Notes under the pieces: model-generated
Databases searched by the model: none
Seen by the model: only the letters and a program-made list of their open reading frames with translations
What the model was told of the DNA's origin: nothing
Shown: positions 40,601-52,440 of the stretch, one piece after another
Layout of the letters: the number at the start of each line of letters is the position of its first letter
How positions within the stretch are numbered: position 1 is the first letter of the stretch
Assembly: GCF_910596095.1 (NCBI RefSeq)
Contig: NC_056543.1
Coordinates: 22,640,542 to 22,704,541 of the forward strand
Length of the DNA: 64,000 nucleotides
Reading direction: 5' to 3'
DNA from: Thunnus maccoyii
Lineage: Eukaryota > Chordata > Actinopteri > Scombriformes > Scombridae
Made by a program: the position numbers and the translations under genes

Positions 40601-40890
40601 AAGGTTTGTCAGTGTCAGCAAAAGCTGCAATTTTAGTATAAATTAAATAAAAGCACAATATATTGAACGTAACAGCAATATGTTAAACAGCAGGTTTGCA
40701 TGAGGTTCAGAACACATTACAGACAAAAGCCACTTAAATTTTTTTATTTCTCCAAGTATGCAAACAGAACTGTGAAATGTATTCAAATGTTTACCATAAA
40801 AACAGGGTTTGAGGTTCAAGTCAAAAACAATGTACCTGTAAGCATCTCCACTGTTTGGCACCACCACTCAGTGGTTAGCTGCACAGGTTG
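37630..40890. other. Intergenic between trim13 and mir-16
   Basis: Mostly AT-rich with no protein gene. It holds the exon-like minus-strand segment at about 37.73-37.86 kb described under findings, a GT/GA microsatellite at 38.8 kb, and unassigned AT-rich sequence at 38.9-40.8 kb. By synteny part of it should be DLEU2-like lncRNA. Confidence 0.4.
38812..38864. repeat. (GT)n(GA)n(GT)n microsatellite
   Basis: Two GT runs separated by a GA run, in the intergenic DNA between trim13 and mir-16. Confidence 0.93.
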
Positions 40891-40904
40891 TGAGTGGTCA
40901 GCTT

Positions 40905-40980
40905 TGCTTCAGCAGCACGATCAATACTGGAGGCTTCAGCTAGAGTCTTAACTCCAATATTTACGTGCTGCTACAGTAAG
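40905..40980 (-). ncRNA. mir16: mir-16 (mir-16-1 position) precursor hairpin
   Basis: The minus strand carries the full miR-16 5p sequence at 40952-40973: TAGCAGCACGTAAATATTGG plus AG, so the last bases are like zebrafish miR-16b rather than human CG. The 3p arm at 40909-40930 begins CCAGTATTGATC and ends GTGCTGCTGA, like vertebrate miR-16-1-3p. The loop is 40931-40951. It is about 0.13 kb downstream of mir-15a, as in the mammalian cluster inside DLEU2. miR-16 represses cell-cycle and survival mRNAs in vertebrates. Confidence 0.97.
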
Positions 40981-41054
40981 GCGACCAGCAAATGAGACAG
41001 ATAAGTCACAGAATAAAGGTTGAAGAACTTCTAGGTGGCCAGGATGTGTAGTCA

Positions 41055-41130
41055 GGCTTTACTGCGGCAGCACAGTATGGCCTGCATCTCAGTGTAACCC
41101 ACAAACCATTCCGTGCTGCTACAGCATCGC
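41055..41130 (-). ncRNA. mir15a: mir-15a precursor hairpin
   Basis: The minus strand folds into a hairpin. The 5p arm (41100-41121, 22 nt) starts TAGCAGCACGGAATGG and ends TTTGTG. The 3p arm (41063-41084) starts CAGGCCATACTG and ends GCTGCCGCA, closely like vertebrate miR-15a-3p. The loop is 41085-41099. The AGCAGCA seed that defines the miR-15/16/195/424/497 family is intact. Mature positions 10 and 11 are G,G where human has A,U. G10 forms a wobble pair and G11 pairs with C in the 3p arm. It lies upstream of mir-16 on the same strand, so one primary transcript is expected. Confidence 0.96.
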
Positions 41131-41418
41131 CAGAACAGTAGCTGTCATCCCCCCGCACGTAAAACTCCCCTCATCTTCTGTGTGATTTGCACCCTCTTCA
41201 TCCTCTGGGCGTACAGTCCGAAGCACATGTTCACAGATGGGTACTCCTATCATTCATCTACCTAAAGACGTCCAGATGATCATCAATATCTTTTACAGAT
41301 TTAGGTCTTCTGTCCACTCTGAAGCAGGCTCTCCATCTGAAACACACAAACAAGACACACAGTTTAATGGGATTCTGCAATGGTCAACTTGTTAAAATGC
41401 AATGTCAAGCATCAAAGT

Positions 41419-41882
41419 GCACTTTATGACCAAAAGTATGTGGACTAGAATATTACACTCTTATCATTCCACAACGATGGGCATTAATATGCTGATGAAA
41501 TAGTCTCTGCTCTTCAGAGAAGACTTTACATAAGATGTTGGAAGCTCACTGCAGAGATTTGCACCAATTAAGCCACAATGTGAGGCCAGGCACTGATGTT
41601 GGACGATAAGACCTGGCTCACTGTCGGCTTCCAATTCATACCAAAGCCATTTGATGGGGTTGAGGTCAGGGTTCTGTGCAGGCCTGTCAAGTTCTTCCAC
41701 ACCAAACTCATAAAACCATTTCTTGTGAAAAACAGGAAAGGGCCTTCCCCAAACTATTGTCACAACATTGAAAACACACAGCTGTCTAAAATATCATGGT
41801 ATGTTTTATCTGTAGGATTACCTTTAACTGAAACTAAGGAGACTATAGGTATAGTGTGTCCACATACTGGTTATACAGTGTA
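41419..41882 (-). pseudogene. Internally deleted Tc1-like transposon with transposase remnant
   Basis: Terminal inverted repeats are CACTTTATGACCAAAAGTAT / TGTGGAC at the left and GTCCACATACTGGTTATACA / GTGT at the right. The minus-strand ORF within 41464-41763 contains the C-terminal Tc1 transposase signature NPDLNPIKWLWYELE. The usual Glu of NPIEHLW, the third catalytic acid of the DDE triad, is Lys here. The N-terminal DNA-binding region and the first two catalytic residues are missing. Inactive. It lies about 0.3 kb upstream of mir-15a on the primary-transcript strand. Confidence 0.8.
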
Positions 41883-42988
41883 CTCAAGTAATTTCACATT
41901 TTGAGTCCAAGAATTTGGACTACTCTTCCAATAGACTCTATCATAATGTGATTGCATTTCAGTAGAAATAGTAGAACTGTTTCCCATGTTTAAAATAAGC
42001 CACTGCCAACAGTAGAAGCTGCAGAACTTTATAACTATCAGGAGAAAAGACTGCATTTGACAATTTTACGTTCTTGACACAAATGGTTTGGTAGCGTGGC
42101 TAATGTTCGAAACATTATTAGTTTTACAACACTAATATGGTAAAATAATTCACATGTGTCAGACAAGCACTGTGAAAACAGGAAGCAAGGGCTGACAGGG
42201 AGAAAAATCGCAGTCTGCATTTTGCATGACTCAGAATAAATCTCAAATTTTATAAGGAGTCAGTGTGCCACTCAGTATATTGTGACCTGTCTAGTAACAC
42301 ACATCAGTGCTATTGTTAAGTGCTCTACAGAGACCTAAGTGTAAAGTGAGGATTTTTGACTGAAATGGTTTCTCATTCAGTGGTTACCTCTGTACTTAAC
42401 CCAGAAAAAATTAGGAAAAAATTTTTAAAAAGAAAAAGGGAGTGAGGGATCTTCCTGGGAAACTGTCTGACCCTGGAGAAACAAGCACCTGGTTTTTAAA
42501 AATACATTTACACCTCTTTTAATGACACATGGGTGTAAAGTTATTAGATAGACCACAAATCACAAGTTTATGTGTTGTTGAAATTACTGAATCCCTACCA
42601 GCATCAGAGGCATTGTTAAATAGCTGACCTCGCACTTTGACTTAGAGGTGGAAGAAAACAAGTGAAAAACAGAAATGGCCCATTTTAGGAATCACCAGAG
42701 AGCCATAAAAAGCAGCTTTTCCAGTTACAACAAAAATGTGTCAACTTTTGTAGCAAGACATTTTAGGCTGTCATAGTAAACACATTACGATCTTAAACCT
42801 ACAGTTTGTTTTTTAAAACAACTGTATCCTGATAATACTCCAGTACAAGATTGGGTCAAACGATTATGTTGCCACTAGAGGTCTCAATGGACCTGTAATT
42901 ATGACCTTGGTCTGAAATGGATCTGATGGCCTGAGCCTAATAACATCTAACATACTTTCCTTCCAAAAAGACACCGACAAGACATGCA

Positions 42989-42989
42989 G

Positions 42990-43036
<47 letters not shown>
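42989..43036. repeat. (CT)n(CA)n compound microsatellite
   Basis: A CT run directly followed by a CA run, in the presumed host-lncRNA intron. Confidence 0.93.
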
Positions 43037-43037
<1 letters not shown>

Positions 43038-44277
43038 CAACTACTGCAGTGCAGCTAAGAGCAGAGGACTAATAAAAAACAATTGTTTGAGAGAGGTAAC
43101 AATTAACAATTTGTTGCTTTTCTTCCTTGGTTCCAGTTAAATTTTTTGTCACATGGTAATGAAGCTGCAAGCAGGAGAACATTAAACCCAGAAGGCAAAC
43201 ACTAAGAAAGGACTCTTGGATTTAAAATGCAGCTTTTTGGTATCTGACTTTGAAACTTCGGATGTCAGTGTCCTGCAAACACCAAAATGCAGTTTTCAAA
43301 ATGGTCCCTACTCTTAAATACATTACCGTTGTTCACTGTGATAGATTGCATATCTCAAGCAACAGCTGGCCGAAAGGTTGATAATCAATCTAAACACTTG
43401 CGGTATGCTAGTTTTGATACTTAATGCTGCCTTGAGCATTCATTAACTTCACCTCTACCGTTATGATTATATACAAGTATCACTGTGTGTACACTCCAAG
43501 CCAAAGTGATATCTACTCTACTCTGGATTTGTCATTGATAAAATTTGCTTTCTAATGTCAATTAATACTCTGTACAAACAGGAAAGCAGTGGAAATAAAA
43601 TGTAGGTTTTAGCAGAAATTCAAAGATGCACATTGCTTATTTTAACAGTACTATTAGTATTTCTATCTCAAAGCATAATACATGTCATTTTTATTGATGG
43701 ACATTAATGCCTACAGCTGAATTTTGTTAGGTAAGCAAAGGTAGAGAATACCGGAGCAGCAATGGTGTCTACAGTCAGCCACATCTGACAGTGGCAGGAG
43801 GGTGGGGAGATAGTGAGGACCACCGAGTGCAGTGCTCTACTTTTTTTTTTTTTTTTTTTTTAAATTTTAAATTGGTGAGTAGAAGCCTCGTCCTTTCAAA
43901 TCACATACTATACATATTTATGCCACAACATAAAAACATCTCTTACATGAAAATAAATGTCACCTAAGCTAACAGCATGAAAATGAACCATTCCTCAAAT
44001 AACTAAGAGTTTACACTTAGTATCAATTTTACAATTGCTTTTAAGCATTTCAAAAATATCTTTGGGGCAAATTTTGGTTGATGGCTGAGACATCAACCAC
44101 CACATTTATAATGTGGTTAATTTACAACTTCACATCAAGGGTGTATAATTGTCAGATCTGTGGGGCATGACAAAATCACCTTGTATTAGTCCTAAGCCAT
44201 TTGGGTACACACATCAGTCAAAAAAAGAGGGTTCAATGACAACTATTGAAAGTAGTGTGTAATAAATTTGTGTGAGC

Positions 44278-44560
44278 AACAAAAAATTAACCAACTATTT
44301 GATAATCAATTATTAGATAGTTACATAAAAATGCCAAACATATGCTGGTTTCAGCTTCTCAAACATGAGGATTTGCCATTTTTCTATCTTGATAAATTCA
44401 ATCACCAGTTTTAGCTGTTCAGACATGAAAAGGCTCTCGAAGGTTGCAAGAGGCATTTGTCATAATTTCTAACATTTTAAGAACTAAATTATTAATAAAA
44501 AACAGGAAAAGATAAATAAATTAAATCAATAATAAAAATGATTGGTAGATGCAGCCCTAA
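44278..44560 (-). mobile_element. Degenerate MITE, copy 2 of the same family
   Basis: It shares with the copy at 33.0 kb the pieces GGTTTCAGCTTCTCAAACAT, GAGGATTTGCC and AACCAACTATTTGATAATCA, and ends in GATGCAGCCCTAA, the family terminus. The opposite end is degraded. Confidence 0.55.
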
Positions 44561-47500
44561 TTGTAAGGTACAATTACTGACAACAGTTATAAGGAAGTCG
44601 ATGCACTTACTGTTAAACATAGCCGATACACCCCCCCTCCTTCTGACACTTTACATGAGGGAGCACATAATGTGCATCTACAGTGTGAAGGGGGAAACAC
44701 ACAACGTATGCCAACTAAACTAAAATTTGCCCACTCATTTCCTTATCTTCTGTCATTTTTTTTTTAGCTCATTTGCTCAGGAGCAGACAGTATTATATTA
44801 TAGTGGTGAATTTAACTCAAATAGAGGTCATGGAACAACTATTCTACTTTGTCCAATCTTATAAATTATATAACAAAAATGCAAAATGGAACAAACCGGG
44901 TAAAGTGTGTATTTTCCTTTTGAGATGATCATTTCTTTAGTCCAGGTGAAGTGCTCACATCAGTGACTAACCTCTCCCCATTTTTCTCCCTCTCCTTTAA
45001 GGAAGCATGCCCGGACATGTCACCTTTGATGCTCAGCCTTTTTAACCCATTCCTACGACATTTGCTCCCCATACAACTGCCTCAAAGAGTCACCTGACCC
45101 AGAGGTTGAAGGTCAAGTAACCTCCTACACTCCATCGGGTACAGGGACATGGACATGACAAGCCATCACCTCCCCAGATCAAGTGGTCTGAGCTGGTCTG
45201 TGTTACACAGTCTTCTGCCTGCACAAGCTAAAGGAAGACCCACAATAACAACATAAGCTGTGGGGGAAAACAGCCTGAATGGCAATCACATTCATTCATA
45301 TTTAAAGATTCTTACTGTGTTCATAAAGCTACCTATCTTTAGCCATTAGGACATAGAAAAAAACGACTCCCAAGTTAAATATCTACAGACATAACCGCTT
45401 AGTTTTAGAGCCCAACAATAAAAAGCATTACTGACTAATAATAGGAGTTACAGAATACAGCATATATTCAGCCATCAGTCCAGAATACAATGAATGTAAG
45501 AGTAGACACTCTCTTCCTTTGATTTTCCCCTTGGCATGCACGCAAATTATATCCCTACACAATTACAAATCCATCACTTCTAAAAATTCGAGCAAGATAA
45601 ACACCAGGTCTCAGGCTAGCCAAATCATTGGTGTCTTTTGGCAAGGCAATACACACAGTACAAATATACTATGTTCACTGTGCCACAACTTTAGAAGGTG
45701 TGATAAAGTGTTTGATCAGCTACCGGGACAGCGTGGACACAGCCTGAGACATCCGCAGCAATAAAAGCAAACACACAACCAATTCATCCATGATAACAAA
45801 GCAACAGATTGTGATGACATACCAACAATGAACAAAAATCACATTTACAAAAAATACTTTGAGAGGGTGTCACTCATTTTATTGTTCACTGAAGACCAGT
45901 GATGCTACTCAGGAGAGCTACTCTGCTCCATACGGACACCAGTGCTGTAATAGTACGTGTTAATCCTAGAAAAAAACTGTTACATTTGTGCACCCAGCAA
46001 AACATATCCAGCATAGCACAGGCAGTGTGACTGGGATTCCCTGGAAGCCACAACCGTGTCATGTCAAATGAATTGGAGAAAACTCCAGAAACATGAGAAA
46101 ACACATACCTGGGATCGACACTAGACTAAACCTATTTCACAGGACAACACTAGCAGATATTTGAGAATGACCTCTGAGTCATTCTTTTGCTCCACACAGG
46201 TATACACCACCCCCTCTATTTACTGTCAGGTCTGAGTGTGGGACTCCTCACATTACAGGTACACAATATCTAATGAATAAAATCTTCTGAAAACTGGATT
46301 GAAAATTAACGTGTGACTTGTGTAAATAATAAATGAAAAGTACAATGTGAAACTGGTTTGGTGAGAGCACAATAATCACCTAACATGAAATGTCAAATGT
46401 GTGTCAGTCTGTTTTGAATTTCTTAGTAAGCACATGTCTTATAACAGAGCCGTGCATGTCTTCAAAGGTTTAATTTAAGAATAGTTAAAGCCATTTTTTT
46501 ACCACTTGCAGTGAAAGTGTGGACCACATTATAAGGTTCCCCTACGACCACCAGCCATGCCTGTCATCTAAATACACCAGTACCCACAAAGTGTCTGGTG
46601 AAATATTTAATCTGAACACACAATTACCGTATCTACCTCAACAAACAGTGCATTCCAGTTGAATATTACGTATTCCTCAGAAAATACATTTCTGATCTAT
46701 CCAGTTATTTACTACTTCGTTTGAGCCATCTCAAGCTTCCTCCTACTGCCACGAAAGACAGAGCAGCAATAAACAGGATGCAGACAAAGTAGTACACTGT
46801 GATGCAATTCAAAAGTCCGACCCGAGGACTTGATTTACACTTGACCAATAGCATGAAACTATTTTTCAAAAGCCGACCAACCACCTAACCTAATTAAGTT
46901 TGGACTACAACATTTCAAATAACAACTTTATTTAATTACAGTGAATCACTACTTATAGAATCATCAGTAAAGCTGTTATTAGGATCCAAGTTGGTGTGTA
47001 TGTTGTATGTGCATGCGCACATAAGCAAGGGGGGCAAAAGAGGAAGCAAAGCTTAAGTGTGAGTTGAATGGCACACCCATACACCAATTACACAAACACA
47101 GACTATACTGGATTTTTTTGTTTTTTTTTGGTACATGTTCTAACTAAAATGTCAAGCATAACTCTGGTTCACAATGTACAAAAAATGTTTGTTAAACACA
47201 CAACACAAACAAAATGTTTTCCTACTAAAAATAATTCAAGGAAGTAGAGTTTCATCACACTGTTGACTGACTTTACATGTTGACACACAAAAAAAATTAA
47301 ATTAAATTAAAAAATAAAACAAAGTATATTATGGCTCTTTTGTATGTTAGGGCTCAAATCTAAAAAAAATGAATTACATATAAATACAGGCATTAATATG
47401 TTTCTGTTGATTTCACCACATTTCTTACTAGACTTGAACTACCTACTTACAACTGCACAAGCAGTGACAATTACACACCAGCATATCAACAATAGTTACT

Positions 47501-50500
47501 GCAGTAAATCCAAAATTATGAGTGCCCATATTACTTTGGCAATACACCAAGCCGGTTGTTTTAAGCAAACCTGAAAGACTGACCAAAGACAGTGGTGAAA
47601 CTGTGTATGAAAATATCTGGTCTCACTACACCCAAGCACACTGACTGACTGGGAAGAGTGGGTGAGGTGTCACCTGCTTACAAAGTAAGGGTAATAAAAC
47701 AGAAATGCACAAAGAAACTCAAACCAGCCACCAATATTTTAAGATTAATATAAAATTTTCTAATCTAATGGTTTACAAATTAATACTGTGGGCTAATCTG
47801 GCACACTCGGGTTAAAAAAAAAAAGAAAAAAAAAAAGGCTGGTGCAACAGAAAACACCATGTGTGTCTTGTCAGACAAGGCATACTCTTACTATGTTAAA
47901 TCTTACTGCCAGTGCTGTTTAAATTCATGATATTACTACCTAAAATTGAATCATCAAGCAGAAGATTCACACCAGCACTGTAACAGCTGAACTACTCTTT
48001 CTAAAAATGTTGTCAAAGTCCATAAGTACTTTCATCACTACACAACAAGACAATATAAGGGAACCTGCAACTTCAACTTTTGAGTGCAGCTGCAGAGGCT
48101 CAAAAGATCAGATTTTTAGAGATAAGCGTTGGAAAATTTACCAGTAATTTTAAAGCTGCTAATGGACCACCCTAAATACATCGATGTTAACATCACATGA
48201 TCTTATTTTAGCCGACCACAAAATTCCAGTGACTTTTTTCAACTTACTGAAAATGCGGTGAAGTATACACAAATCATAACAGCAGTTAGGCACATATTAA
48301 AGCACATATTATTTCAAAAATGTTTATGGCACCTCTATAAACTCTTTTTTAAAAAATCCTATCTTAGTGAAACAGGTGTAAAGCTCTATGCATTACAGTG
48401 ATGCAGTACCTACTGTATGCAAAAATCAAAGACAATGCAAAACATATGCTTTTAAGAAGCATGCAAGGACCTGGCATCCGCATGTGCTGCACTGCTGCCA
48501 CTAGTGTATCAGCTTTAACTTTATGACTAAATGCATCATGCAAAATAGACATTAATTTTCACCACAGATCACACATCCAAAACATTATGGGTTACCTAGA
48601 ATGACGAAACAACCGATGCACATAAAACCATATGACAGCTTCTATTCAATGCTACTCACACATAAAACTGAAGCCAAGGCCAACTTCTGGAAAATAACCA
48701 ACAAGACCTGTGAAAACCTGTTCCCATCACAGCGAATTTGAATACTATAAAGTTTGTGCTGAGTGGTGCAGAAAGGAGGAAGAGAAGAGTGGGGGTTCTC
48801 TGCAGCCTGGCTACAACACATGTGAGCAAGTATAAGAAGAGAGGCACAGTTTCACCAGGAAATGGGGGTGGGAGCCCATTTTGCCGGAGGGTCTAAGAAG
48901 ACAGAATGATGAGTCACAGAATGTCATGCTAACAGTCTGAAGCAGCACAACGGTGCTGTACAAAGAGAGAAAAAAGGCAAATACCAGAGAACGGAGGGGA
49001 GACAAAGACCTGTAGCATTTAATGGAGCTTAACTGTGACAATACAAAAATAAAAACTTAAAATACACCAGTACTAATTTGGCAAATGCACATAGGGACAG
49101 TGTCAACAATTCTGTAATCCCTCTTCAAAAGAATATGAGCAAAATATTTAGGTCTATTTGACCTGCATCAGCACATTAGATACACATACTAAAACTAAGT
49201 AACTGGTGAGTAAAAGTTTATATATTACTAAGATTGTTGATCATAAAATTTCACTTTGACAAAGTGCTACCTCCTCCCCTCTAAAATTAGACCCAACAAA
49301 TTCAAATCTGTACATTTTATGAAACAGAGCTAAATATCGGCAATGACCACAGACAATGCAGCTGATATTGTAAAAACTAAGCACAAAAGATTGCTTCCAA
49401 CAACTAAATTGGATGAAATTGAATTTTAATAACCACTTATGCACCCTCTCTTGAAATATTAAGTTGTCCATAACATGATTTTTTTAAAGCTTTTTTCACC
49501 TGTTAACAAATAGACTGACACTTTGCACCATCATATTTTCCTTAGAATTTAAAAAAAATAAAAAAAATAAAAATAAAACAGTACAGCAGGGCATTCAGTA
49601 ATATTTATATCCATTTATCGTATTAGAGCAATTTGACCTCCTATCTTAGCTGCTAACAGCTATTTGGCTGAATTCAAATGATGCCAGACTAGCAGACAGA
49701 CCGTTTCAACTTTTAGCACAAATAAGCAGGTAGATGTACTTATTTTGTCAATATTTTTAAGTATACATACATTGGAGTAGTAATATCCAAAATGATGTGA
49801 ATGCTTCCTATAAAAACAAGCTTTGAATAATTACAATGTCCACACACTACTTTCACACCCATTCTATCTGGTAGTGTGAAAAATAATACTTCTCATCAGT
49901 AGTGACCTTAATAGCTTTTTTGACACTGTAGATCACTTTACAAAAAAGAAGCCTATTTATTTAGTCATGAATAAGCAGATTTCCTTTAACATTATGCGAG
50001 TATGTCGTATTGACAGCTCACAAGGAAACATGTATAAAATAAAATGTGAACTTGGGTTACATTTAAGTTGCCCATCCATTTTAATTACACCACGTAGTGT
50101 ACAATAAAATGTTTTCATGTCAGTCAGAAACATCTTATAGTACAGTAACTTCCTCCCCCACCTCTTTGCTCTTATGTGGCTGTGAAAGGTATTTCCCTCA
50201 TATCATGTCAGCTAATTTTCCTCCAACTAAATAACCCCCACCCCCCCAAAACACAAATAAACAAAATCTTACTACATGATGTGCATGGTTTCATCATGAA
50301 AATGCAGTGCAATAAGTACTATGAATACAATCTGCAATTTCAGAGAAGACAACTATGCTTGAGACTAGATCATTTAGTTACATATTCATTCTGGTCATGC
50401 ATATCTAATTGAAGTGGAAGCACAACTCTTATCCTTACTGCTGCGGAATATGTATGACTAAATACAAATCCTGGAAAAATGATATTAGTAAGCACACTGT

Positions 50501-51899
50501 CAGATGTGACGGGCCTAAGGAAAAAAAAAGGCATTGCAGGGAAAATGGACAGAGGTGCCCACAGTCTGTCTCCTGCTCTCAACGCAGTTAATTTCAATTA
50601 GAATTTTTTCCCCCCATAAATTTAAATATGATACTTGACGATGTGGACACGTATTTGTTTAAATAAATGTAACACTGTAAAAGATATGACGGCTTCATAT
50701 TATGTAACACATTAAACCGATCTCTCCTTAGAAGGAAGTAGAAGGGGCGGGTTTAGACGCACAATTATAAAGAGCCTCTCTTATGCTTTTTCGTCAAGTA
50801 GTAATGTTCATGATGAGCAGCATACAAACATATAACCCATCTAGTAATCAACGATTAGGTCCGTTTTTTCCTTCAATGTACTTGAATTAAATCGGGGTCC
50901 TGGGCGCACAGAGTGTGGAGGCTTGTAAAGGCAGAAAAAAAGACAAAATGATACAGAAGGCAATGACTGAAAGCCCTCTGCATCAAACTACGATGAAGTT
51001 AAAACCTAACCTTCCACCGAGAGAAACTAGCAGCACCACAACCAAGCATACAAGTCTCTCTTCTTTTAAACAATAACTACCGGTAATTCAACTTCATTGC
51101 ATCGTTAGCGGTTATGACAGCTATTTGTCTAGCGTTTAACACAGCTATAAAAGTTAAATAATCAGAAGTTGCGACCTATGATTGTTGTCACTTGGCTGAG
51201 AGCCACGTCGATCATCAAACGTTAATGTAAGATATTCTTAACAATTAACAGATACTAACATGAAGCAAGTGCTTAACGTTGGATAATAATTTTGTCCTGA
51301 CCATCGGACCTACATTAACACAAGAGCTGTCACTAGTAAGACTGCAAACACACGCTAACAACCACTTTGCGACACAGACAGGGAAATAAAACAAACCCTG
51401 TCGTCATTATTATTAAGGGCATGGCTGACTGTAAGGTCAACCAGCGATATCAAGACAAATTTGTGTCTGTCTAATCTGTCTAACAACCCAAAAACCTCCT
51501 GCAAAAATAACATCAGTAATTTATCAGCCCACATAAAAAGTCTACCTTAGTTTACAAGCTGGGTAAAATTAAGTTACCACAAAAGGCACTGTGTCTATCC
51601 AGGTCGCTGGTTTAGTTTTCCCCCCCCCTCCCAACCAAGCCAGTGAGGGCTCAGTGAGCATTTGTTGACACTGCCGAATGAGCCTCTCCGCTGTTGGAGC
51701 CTGGCAGCTTTTACACCTCCCGCTCAAAACTGGGCTCCAATGCGAAAAAAAATAGTCCATTATAGTCCAACTTTGATTAATAACCCCTAAGTTATGTGTC
51801 TCCTCCATAAAAAATAAATTCCCATGTATTCGGGGTTTTTTTCCTCTATGGCCCCCTCTCCTCCTGGATAAAACGGACCGCTGTATGAGCGCTTTTTTT

Positions 51900-52440
51900 T
51901 ACCCGTAACAGCGCAGCAAAGTCAGAAATCCCTCTCTGTGTGCTAGCAAGCTAAGCTAACAGGCTAGCTGCTACGAGTAGTAACGTTACAAGCTGGCCAA
52001 ACGGCTAACGTCTCCCCGCCACGGTCGGTCTCCTCTTCTCCACGTAACGTCTTTCCTGCCGTTCAGTCCGTTTATACCGTCCGATAAAAATCTATTTAAA
52101 TATTTTGTGGCTGCAATTACCTGTGTTTCCGTTGAAATTACGTGATTTCCCTCTCTAAAAGCGCAGTTTAATTGTGAACGCTGGGTTTCTCCCTCGTCTC
52201 AGCGACAGCTCTCTTGATTCGCAGCATCCTCTGCAGCTGCTGAGGCAATCGCTGATACTCGAAAATGGCGCCGAAAGCTACCGTCTTCATTCAAATCCTT
52301 TAGAGCCTCCCATTCTTCCTATTGGCTGTCTGCGGTGTGGACTCCGCGCAGCTGATTGGACGACGAAAATGCACTCTCGACTGAGCGGCCCACGCAGAGG
52401 GATTAGGTCCCTCAACGACTTTTACAGGAATCACTAACGT
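51900..52440 (-). promoter_or_regulatory. Candidate CpG-rich promoter with two inverted CCAAT boxes
   Basis: GC-richer segment in AT-rich surroundings. On the minus strand CCAAT boxes occur at about 52319-52324 and 52353-52358, which favours leftward transcription toward the miRNA cluster. GAAAATGGCGCCGAAA at about 52261-52276 resembles YY1/E2F-type promoter sites. A minus-strand splice donor is at 52119-52120. A divergent plus-strand transcript is also possible. No protein-coding start is seen. Confidence 0.45.

Larger units (their letters stand above)
41890..51890. other. Presumed host-lncRNA intron, no gene recognised
   Basis: Ten kilobases of AT-rich DNA without a credible coding exon. 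It holds a CT/CA microsatellite (43.0 kb), a T20-type run (43842-43861), a degraded MITE (44.28-44.56 kb) and A-rich tracts (47811-47836, 49548-49578). About 45.0-45.2 kb is locally less AT-rich, and I could not assign it. Confidence 0.4.
40890..52260 (-). ncRNA. Inferred host lncRNA (DLEU2-like) of the miRNA cluster
   Basis: In mammals mir-15a/16-1 lie in an intron of DLEU2, a lncRNA transcribed antisense to TRIM13 from a CpG-rich promoter upstream. Here the same strand and order hold. The only promoter-like region upstream of the hairpins before 60 kb is at 51.9-52.4 kb, with a minus-strand donor (ACACAG/GTAATTG) leaving a candidate first exon at 52121 and above. The other exons and the 3' end, which may lie beside or past trim13, are not determined. 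This is inference from synteny. Confidence 0.35.
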
